The notes under the pieces are model-generated. The model saw only the letters and a list, made by a program, of their open reading frames with translations, did no database searches and was not told the origin of the DNA. Shown piece by piece: positions 41,402-46,911 of a stretch of DNA of 46,911 nucleotides. Position 1 is the stretch's first letter. The number at the start of each line of letters is the position of its first letter. The position numbers were made by a program, and so were the translations under genes. The DNA comes from Spirochaetales bacterium (GTDB lineage: Bacteria > Spirochaetota > Spirochaetia > DSM-27196 > SLAA01): contig SLAA01000038.1 in assembly GCA_007127105.1 (NCBI GenBank), positions 1 through 46,911 of the forward strand. The letters are read 5' to 3'.

Positions 41402-43288
41402 ATGAAATTTAGTGATCTAACTCTTAGGAGTGAGGTGCACCAGGGCCTGGAGGAGATCGGGTTTACCGACTGCACCGATGTTCAGGAACACACCTTCACT
41501 CACTCGCTCAAAGGCCGGGATGTGCTGGTACAGTCCCAGACCGGTACCGGTAAGACAGCCGCGTATCTTATTACCATTTTCCAGCAGCTATCGGAGCAGG
41601 GTGCGTATCCTGGGAAAAAGGCGCTGGTTGTAGCGCCGACCCGTGAGCTGGCAGTTCAAATTGAACAGGACGCGCGCGATATAGGAAAGCACGTCCCATG
41701 CAAGGTCGGCTGCTTCTACGGCGGAACCGGTTATGTGCAACAAGAGAAAACCATTGCCGAGGGCGTGGATCTTATCATAGGGACGCCAGGGCGCCTCATA
41801 GACTTCAATCGGTCTGGGAAACTAGATTTCCGAGAGGTCGGTGTGCTGGTCATTGATGAAGCAGATAGGCTTTTTGATATGGGCTTTTACCAGGATATTC
41901 AGCAAATCATGCGCAAGACTCCGGACAAGGAGCACCGTTTGACGATGCTGTTCAGCGCAACACTCAGCCAGAGCGTGCGGAATCTTTCCTGGAAGTACAT
42001 GAACGACCCTGCCGAGATTGAGATTGAGCCGGAACACCTCGCGGTAGACAAGATCGAGCAAAGCATTTATCACGTTGCTCGCAGCGAGAAATTTGCTCTC
42101 CTGCTTGGTGTTCTTGAGCAGTATAACCCAAGCAACGCCATAATCTTCACCAATACACGGCGAAGCGCCGAGGAAGTTTCTTTTCGGCTCAAGTTCAATG
42201 GGTTTCATTGCGAGTTTCTCATGGGCGACCTTCCTCAGCAGAAGCGACTGAAAATTATCGAGCGTGTAAAGAAAGGGGAGACCCGTTTTCTCGTAGCCAC
42301 CGACGTCGCCGCCCGCGGCTTGCATGTGGACGACCTTGAGATGGTTGTCAACTACGACATACCCGAGGACGCTGAGAACTACATTCATCGCATTGGCAGA
42401 ACTGCACGCGCAGGGAAGAGTGGCCGAGCAATTGCCTTAGCCTGCGAGCAGTATGTATTTGGTTTGGAAAACATTGAAAGCATGTTGGGCATGAAGATCC
42501 CTGTGGCCGAGTTTGATGAGAGCCTCCTCCGAGAGGATCAGGCCCACGGCAAGCGACCGCCACGTCGGGAGCGTCTCGGCGGGCCCGGCGACCGCAGACC
42601 CGCTATGCGTGGCGGCCCCCGCGGGCATTCGGGCGGGCGCCGCAGTGGTGCACCGGTGGAGGGTGGCTCTCGCAGCGCACCTAAGCGCCCAACACATCGG
42701 CCAGAGCACAGTGTTGCTGGTGCGTCCGGCCCAGCCGGTGAGGCAAGAGGTGCCGCGAAAGCACCTGGTGAACGAGATCGCAGTGCGTCTCCTCGGCCAG
42801 TTCGCAAGCGAGGTGGCCGTGGTGGTGCTCCCCAAAAAACCGAGACCGCTGCTTCTTCAGCGTCCAAGCAGGCGGCCGCGAAGACCAGCAGCTCATCTCC
42901 AAAGGGAGGCTCCTCAAAGGCAGACCCTGCGTTGAATGATCGGCTGCGTGAGTATGAGCGAAAGTATGGTGAGAGTTTCCGACCGGTGGATGTCGGATCA
43001 AGCAGCTCTGGCGGAGGCAACGCCGATGGAAACACTGGTGGCAGCAGGCCCTCCGGAAAGCGACGCTCTCGTGGGCGTGGCGATAGGGATAGGGGCGGCA
43101 GGCCGGATCAGGGCTCGGTGCAGTCGCAGTCGCAGTCCAAACCTGTGCCTCAAGAGGCGCCTTCCAAGACAGGCTCTGCTGGAGAAGCATCCGTGAAGAA
43201 CGACGCCACGAAACAAAGGCCTGCGAAGAAGGGAGGCGCCGAGGGTGTCTTTGGCCGTCTTCGTGGGATATTTCGTAAGGGTGAGTAG
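41402..43288 (+). CDS. DEAD-box ATP-dependent RNA helicase with long disordered C-terminus
   Basis: 628 residues. The helicase core (1-375) shows all motifs: Q motif (EEIGFTDCTDVQ), I (QTGTGKTAAY), Ia (PTRELAVQ), Ib (TPGRL), II (VIDEADRLFDMGF), III (LFSATLS), IV (IIFTNTRR), V (ATDVAARGLHVDDL) and VI (HRIGRTARAGK). The last 240 residues are low-complexity, rich in Gly, Arg, Ser, Pro and Lys with RGG-like runs, typical of RNA-binding or condensate-forming tails. No SD was found before ATG 41402. It resembles RhlE/DeaD proteins involved in ribosome assembly and RNA decay. rpsD follows after 107 bases. Confidence 0.95.
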   Translation: MKFSDLTLRSEVHQGLEEIGFTDCTDVQEHTFTHSLKGRDVLVQSQTGTGKTAAYLITIFQQLSEQGAYPGKKALVVAPTRELAVQIEQDARDIGKHVPCKVGCFYGGTGYVQQEKTIAEGVDLIIGTPGRLIDFNRSGKLDFREVGVLVIDEADRLFDMGFYQDIQQIMRKTPDKEHRLTMLFSATLSQSVRNLSWKYMNDPAEIEIEPEHLAVDKIEQSIYHVARSEKFALLLGVLEQYNPSNAIIFTNTRRSAEEVSFRLKFNGFHCEFLMGDLPQQKRLKIIERVKKGETRFLVATDVAARGLHVDDLEMVVNYDIPEDAENYIHRIGRTARAGKSGRAIALACEQYVFGLENIESMLGMKIPVAEFDESLLREDQAHGKRPPRRERLGGPGDRRPAMRGGPRGHSGGRRSGAPVEGGSRSAPKRPTHRPEHSVAGASGPAGEARGAAKAPGERDRSASPRPVRKRGGRGGAPQKTETAASSASKQAAAKTSSSSPKGGSSKADPALNDRLREYERKYGESFRPVDVGSSSSGGGNADGNTGGSRPSGKRRSRGRGDRDRGGRPDQGSVQSQSQSKPVPQEAPSKTGSAGEASVKNDATKQRPAKKGGAEGVFGRLRGIFRKGE

Positions 43289-43337
43289 ACTACATCGAAA
43301 GAGTTGAACGATACTGACAACAGTTCAGACGAGAATC

Positions 43338-43367
43338 TTGACAGCCTACCCGGATTTTCGTTATGGT
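43338..43367 (+). promoter_or_regulatory. Promoter of rpsD
   Basis: Consensus TTGACA (43338-43343) and TATGGT (43362-43367, 4 of 6) with 18-base spacing, ending 28 bases before the rpsD start. This indicates that rpsD is transcribed on its own. Confidence 0.65.
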
Positions 43368-43395
43368 AAGGCTTCATTTTGTAAGGAGACCGTGA

Positions 43396-44010
43396 ATGGC
43401 ACGAAATACCAAGGCGAAGGGCAAAATCGTCCGTCGCTTCGGCGTAAACATCTTTGGCAACGAAAAGTATGATCGCCTGCTAAAAAAGAAACCGAATCCG
43501 CCCGGAAACCCTAAAAAGGGTCGCGTGCGTCAAACCGAGTATGGAAAGCAACTTGGTGAGAAGCAAAAGCTCAAATGGGCTTATGGCCTGTCAGAGCGAC
43601 AGTTCCGTAACCTCTTCTTTAAAGCGAAAGCTCAGAAGGGAGTGACCGGACACAACATGCTGATTCTGCTTGAGCGGCGTATTGACAACGTTGTCTATAG
43701 ACTTGGAATGGCTTCAAGTCGTTCGCAGGCTCGTCAGTTGGTGAGTCATGGGCATGTTCTGCACAACGGTCGCAAGACCACCATTCCTTCAGTGCTGGTT
43801 CGCCCAGGAGACACCGTCAGTGTCCGCCCGCGCAAGCCTACTCAGGACATGGTTCGGCAGTATCTTGCAGATAATGCAACGCGTCCGGTACCACCTTGGC
43901 TTGCACTTTCTAAGGATGACATGAGCGCCTCGGTTTCCGTACTGCCGACTCGTGATATCATCCCGACAATTGCGGAAGAGCAACTCATCGTCGAGTTCTA
44001 CTCCAAGTAG
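43396..44010 (+). CDS. rpsD: 30S ribosomal protein S4
   Basis: 204 residues, full length. S4 nucleates assembly of the 30S body and binds 16S rRNA. The N-terminal helical domain (FGVNIFGNEKYDRLLKKK..., LSERQFRNLFFKAKAQKG) is followed by the S4 RNA-binding motif (GMASSRSQARQLVSHGHVLHNGRK, about 97-120). No zinc-binding cysteines are present, so it is the C-minus type. ATG 43396 has AAGGAG 8 bases upstream. In most bacteria rpsD lies in the alpha operon; here it is between an RNA helicase and a reductase gene, so autoregulation of that operon by S4 would not apply as in E. coli. Confidence 0.98.
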   Translation: MARNTKAKGKIVRRFGVNIFGNEKYDRLLKKKPNPPGNPKKGRVRQTEYGKQLGEKQKLKWAYGLSERQFRNLFFKAKAQKGVTGHNMLILLERRIDNVVYRLGMASSRSQARQLVSHGHVLHNGRKTTIPSVLVRPGDTVSVRPRKPTQDMVRQYLADNATRPVPPWLALSKDDMSASVSVLPTRDIIPTIAEEQLIVEFYSK

Positions 44011-44036
44011 TCCGGGCAATTATAACGCGGGACTGC

Positions 44037-45020
44037 ATGGAAAATGCCACGCTACCGCTCTACCGGCTCGGTGTAGACGGGCCTCAGATAACTCCAGTCG
44101 GCCTCGGAACCGCCCAATTCGCGGGTGGAACCGGGGCTGTTGGGCGTTATTGGGGTGAACTTCCTCAAGACGAAGTACACGAAATTGTCGCGACGGCCGT
44201 GAGGGGCGGGGTGAACTGGTTCGAGACCTCCCAGCACTATGGTGCCGGAAACGCAGCCCGAGCCCTGGCCTCGGCGCTCAGTGCTGTACAACCGAATGGG
44301 GCCACACCCTTTATTGCTTTCGCAAGAAGCACGCCACTTCTTTTTGCTTCCAACATACACTCACATCAAGCAACTCACGCAGCCTCTTTAGATCCATATT
44401 CAATTGGGATGTACCAGTTCTCGGCTCAACGAGGCGCCGTTTCAATAGACGCCCTCATGCGCGGTGCTGCGGCACTCAAGACCGAGGGGCGGATCTCTGG
44501 TATTGGTGTAAGCAGTTTCTCTGCTGAGCAAATTGCCAAGGCGGCAAGCTGCCTTGCAGACGAAGGCATCAGCCTCTGGGCCAATCGTGTTCGGTTTAAC
44601 TTGCTTGATCGAGGAATAGAAAGCAATGATGTGCTCGCCGCTTGCCGCCAACTTGGTGTCACTGTTGTTGCGTGCTCGCCTCTCGCCCAGGGTGTGTTGG
44701 GTGGGCTGTACCATGACAGCTATCGGCGCAGCCGCGAGATTCCCGGCTTGCGGCGCTTGTCCCCCCGTTTCCACAAGGCCTACCTGAAGCGGACACAGCC
44801 ATTACTCCATGTACTAGCCGATGTTGCGGGTGAACGTGGAGTCGGTGTTACAGAGGTGGCGCTCAACTGGACTACTCGCTTCTTCGGAGAGGCGGTAGTT
44901 GCTGCTGTAGGTACGCGCAGCGTAGGGCAGTCACAAAGCGCTGTAGAGTCAATGCAGTTTAGACTTTCGGAACGTGAACTGGCGCGTATTGACGAGGCCT
45001 CACGAGAGGTAGGCAGGTAA
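44037..45020 (+). CDS. Aldo/keto reductase-like protein with altered catalytic residues
   Basis: 327 residues with the AKR barrel, related to the gene at 27194-28165. Of the tetrad only the tyrosine remains: Asp is replaced by E63 (WFETSQHYG), Tyr is Y68, the Lys strand reads FIAFARS (Ala at the Lys position) and the His strand reads MYQFSAQ (Ser at the His position). Cofactor-binding features at the C-terminus (VGTRSVGQSQSAVESM) look kept, so NADP(H) may still bind. Hydride transfer as in normal AKRs is doubtful. TAATG overlap (45018-45022) couples it to metF. A regulatory, chaperone or new catalytic role is possible. Confidence 0.9.
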   Translation: MENATLPLYRLGVDGPQITPVGLGTAQFAGGTGAVGRYWGELPQDEVHEIVATAVRGGVNWFETSQHYGAGNAARALASALSAVQPNGATPFIAFARSTPLLFASNIHSHQATHAASLDPYSIGMYQFSAQRGAVSIDALMRGAAALKTEGRISGIGVSSFSAEQIAKAASCLADEGISLWANRVRFNLLDRGIESNDVLAACRQLGVTVVACSPLAQGVLGGLYHDSYRRSREIPGLRRLSPRFHKAYLKRTQPLLHVLADVAGERGVGVTEVALNWTTRFFGEAVVAAVGTRSVGQSQSAVESMQFRLSERELARIDEASREVGR

Positions 45021-45940
45021 TGCATGTCGGTGATATTTTCGCAGCGCATAAGCGTAGCTTCAGCTTTGAGTTCTTCCCACCAAAGACGCCTGCCGGGAGC
45101 GACAGGCTGTTTGCCGCGCTGAGCCAGCTGGAAACCCTTAAGCCCAGTTTTGTATCGGTAACCTATGGTGCGGGCGGGGGTACTCGTGACCGCACTCACG
45201 ACCTCGTTCTCCGCATCAAGAGAGAAACACAGCTGGACCCTATTCCCCACCTCACCTGCGTGCATCAGTCGCGATCCGAGCTTGAGGAGCTGCTTCTCCG
45301 CTATGCCGAGGCCGGTGTTGATAACATTATGGCACTTAGGGGGGATCCTCCCCAGGGTGAACATCATGATCCTGCCGGTGAAGACTTCCCTCAAGCGGTA
45401 GACCTTGTGTCGTATATTCGTGAGTTCAACCGACGTGGACTTCATCCAAACTCGCGGGGTTTTGGCATTGGCGTGGCTGGCTTCCCGGAGGGGCACCCAG
45501 CTACTCCAAACCGGCTTCTTGAGATGCAGTATTTGAAAGAGAAGGTCGATGCTGGAGCGGACTACATCTGCACGCAGCTCTTCTTTGACAACCGGGACTT
45601 CTACGACTTCACCGAGCGGTGTCGAATTGCTGGAATAACGGTACCCATTGTCGCCGGGATTATGCCTATTCTTAACCAGCGTAGTTTTGAACGAACTCCG
45701 GAGCTAGCCCTTGGCGCTCGGTATCCGGCTGCATTTCTTAAGGGCATGCAAAAGTGTGCAGACGATACTGAGATTGCGAGCTTCGGACTAGAGTGGTCGG
45801 TGAGGCAGTGTTACGAGCTTTTGTCCCAGGATGTAGAGGGGATCCATTTCTATACGCTCAATCACTCTCCAGTGACCATTGAGATTTTTCGACGTTTGGG
45901 TCTTTCCTCAAGTTTTGCTGCGGAACTTGCCGATACATGA
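45020..45940 (+). CDS. metF: 5,10-methylenetetrahydrofolate reductase
   Basis: FAD enzyme reducing methylenetetrahydrofolate to methyltetrahydrofolate, the methyl donor for methionine synthesis, 306 residues. The N-terminus FSFEFFPPKTPAGSDRLF is the family hallmark with its catalytic Glu; SVTYGAGGGTRD, the HLTCV strand, ALRGDPP and QLFFDN are all present. It is a TIM-barrel protein, cytoplasmic. Its start overlaps the preceding stop by one base (TAATG), so translation is coupled with the AKR-like gene. It complements metY and cysK in the same window. Confidence 0.96.
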   Translation: MHVGDIFAAHKRSFSFEFFPPKTPAGSDRLFAALSQLETLKPSFVSVTYGAGGGTRDRTHDLVLRIKRETQLDPIPHLTCVHQSRSELEELLLRYAEAGVDNIMALRGDPPQGEHHDPAGEDFPQAVDLVSYIREFNRRGLHPNSRGFGIGVAGFPEGHPATPNRLLEMQYLKEKVDAGADYICTQLFFDNRDFYDFTERCRIAGITVPIVAGIMPILNQRSFERTPELALGARYPAAFLKGMQKCADDTEIASFGLEWSVRQCYELLSQDVEGIHFYTLNHSPVTIEIFRRLGLSSSFAAELADT

Positions 45941-45944
45941 GTTA

Positions 45945-46911
45945 ATGACACATGACCCACTTTATTCGGCCAGTGAACTGCGAAAACTCCCGGTACTCAG
46001 TACAGACTCTGAGCTAAACGACCGAATTACCAAGATTTGCGCCAAGTTCGACAACTACTTCCAGCCGGTCTTTCTGAGTGATCCCATAGAGGCACTCGAG
46101 TATCTTGAGTTTGAACTCCCCGAGATCAACGTCATTCACTTTTCGGACCAGCAGATGGACACCGATCTCGTGCTCGAAAAAATCAAAGCCGACCCCTGGC
46201 TGCATTACGGTGGAATCATAGGCGTGCATACGCGCGACGATGAGCTGGAAGTGACCCGTAAGACTCCCAACTCCAATGTTCTCTGTCTCATTAGTCGCGG
46301 GGAGTTTGTTGGGACCTTTTATCGCGTTCTGCGAATCCTTGTCCAGAATAGGCAGATTGTCTTCCAACGTGAGCTTCAGAATGCCTTGCTTGGCACGATC
46401 TCCGGCAGCTTTGTCATGGACAACGACCCCTCGAACATTCGAACCTACGCCAATCTGGTAAGCAACTACCTGTACAACTCGAGTTATGTGAATCGCGAGC
46501 AGAGAGACCGGCTTCATGTGTCGCTGTTTGAGCTGCTCATGAATGCGGTGGAACATGGAAACTGCCGGATTACGTATAACGAGAAAACACAATGGTTGGA
46601 GACGCACGGAGACATTCTCCAGCTTATTCGCAGAAAGTGTATGGACAAGGATATACGTGGGCGGAAGGTGTTTTTTTCCTACCGGATTACCCCCGAGCGG
46701 TCCTATTTCACCATTAGGGACCAGGGAGATGGTTTTAACTGGCGCGAACGGGAGAACGCGCGTGATGAGGTAAACCTCGCTCTGCATGGACACGGCATAA
46801 AGATGGTGGGTCATTACGTTGAGAACCTGGGCTACAACGACCGCGGTAATGAAGTGTCCTTTGAGTTCCCCCATGCTAACCACGAGAGCAATGCGGTGCC
46901 AGGCGTATTCG
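45945..46911 (+). CDS. Receiver-like plus HATPase (anti-sigma/histidine-kinase-like) protein, 3' end cut off
   Basis: Translated by hand from ATG 45945, 4 bases after metF; at least 322 residues, continuing past the window. Residues about 20-125 resemble a degenerate response-regulator receiver domain. A helical linker (about 130-175) leads to an ATPase of the HATPase_c_2/RsbW type (about 170-305): N-box FELLMNAVEHGN with N200, G1 box DQGDGFNW and G2 box HGHGIKMV. No dimerisation/phospho-accepting His motif is seen. RsbW-type proteins phosphorylate anti-anti-sigma factors, but here the domain might only sense ATP or bind a partner. No strong SD was found. Confidence 0.78.
   Translation, partial: MTHDPLYSASELRKLPVLSTDSELNDRITKICAKFDNYFQPVFLSDPIEALEYLEFELPEINVIHFSDQQMDTDLVLEKIKADPWLHYGGIIGVHTRDDELEVTRKTPNSNVLCLISRGEFVGTFYRVLRILVQNRQIVFQRELQNALLGTISGSFVMDNDPSNIRTYANLVSNYLYNSSYVNREQRDRLHVSLFELLMNAVEHGNCRITYNEKTQWLETHGDILQLIRRKCMDKDIRGRKVFFSYRITPERSYFTIRDQGDGFNWRERENARDEVNLALHGHGIKMVGHYVENLGYNDRGNEVSFEFPHANHESNAVPGVF

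Noticed and set aside
42560-43250. Tandem-repeat or mobile element in the G+C-rich repetitive region
   Set aside because: The pattern is explained by Gly/Arg/Ser-rich codons of the helicase tail; no terminal repeats or CRISPR-like spacing.
46014-46883. Long minus-strand open frame (289 codons)
   Set aside because: It is antisense to the plus-strand frame from 45945, which carries clear HATPase N, G1 and G2 boxes; the minus frame shows no family pattern or SD.
1-46911. tRNA, rRNA, CRISPR array or prophage
   Set aside because: No cloverleaf T-arm motif with CCA end, no regularly spaced repeats and no integrase or structural phage genes were found by reading both strands.

Overview
Organism. 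Forty-one complete genes and one partial gene are packed tightly on both strands, in DNA of moderately high G+C. No tRNA, rRNA, insertion sequence, phage gene or CRISPR array was seen. An RND pump with its adaptor, an Mla-type lipid transporter and several lipoproteins point to a bacterium with two membranes. A MoxR/DUF58/Bat-type operon, rpsD standing alone behind its own promoter and infA standing alone fit a free-living Spirochaetota member (Spirochaeta/Alkalispirochaeta-like). That placement is an inference from gene content. A YehZYXW-type glycine betaine transporter and an amylosucrase suggest osmotic stress and sucrose use.

Layout. 1-6131: a NodIJ-type ABC-2 exporter (minus) diverges from an RND adaptor/pump pair (plus). 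6192-12283 (minus): mlaE-mlaF-mlaD, a double PRC-barrel protein and an M16 zinc peptidase. 12464-25884 (plus): twelve genes with no gap above 32 bases: cysK, metY, a large unknown membrane-anchored helical protein, argJ, moxR, DUF58, a BatD-like protein, two VWA proteins, a TPR lipoprotein, a BatD/TPR/SH3 fusion and an Smr protein. 25885-27100 (minus): infA and a DUF368/PopT lipid-carrier transporter. 27194-32407 (plus): an intact aldo/keto reductase and the four-gene betaine transporter. 32489-36399 (plus): amylosucrase overlapping two tandem cNMP-binding/GGDEF proteins, the first with a ruined GGDEF motif. 36479-38484 (minus): an alpha/beta hydrolase, rlmN and a 61-residue protein behind a near-consensus promoter. 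38740-39681 (plus): trxB with a palindrome over its -35 box. 39771-40229 (minus): an exported protein with its own terminator. 40646-46911 (plus): beta-phosphoglucomutase, a DEAD-box helicase with a long disordered tail, rpsD, an aldo/keto reductase lacking three of four catalytic residues, metF, and a receiver-like/HATPase protein cut by the window end.

How the genes work together. Two themes recur: envelope upkeep (Mla, RND, ABC-2, PopT, Bat proteins, M16 peptidase) and sulfur, one-carbon and redox metabolism (cysK, metY, metF, trxB). Many genes overlap by 4 bases (ATGA, or the rarer TTGA) or by 8-53 bases, implying translational coupling. Several starts were moved from the longest open frame to a downstream codon with a good Shine-Dalgarno (SD) sequence. 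Promoters were found by eye. The strongest precede the 61-residue gene, trxB, infA and rpsD. The most unusual items are the unknown protein at 14726-16780, the amylosucrase/cNMP-GGDEF operon, the catalytically altered reductase joined to metF, and the Bat operon fused to amino-acid biosynthesis genes.
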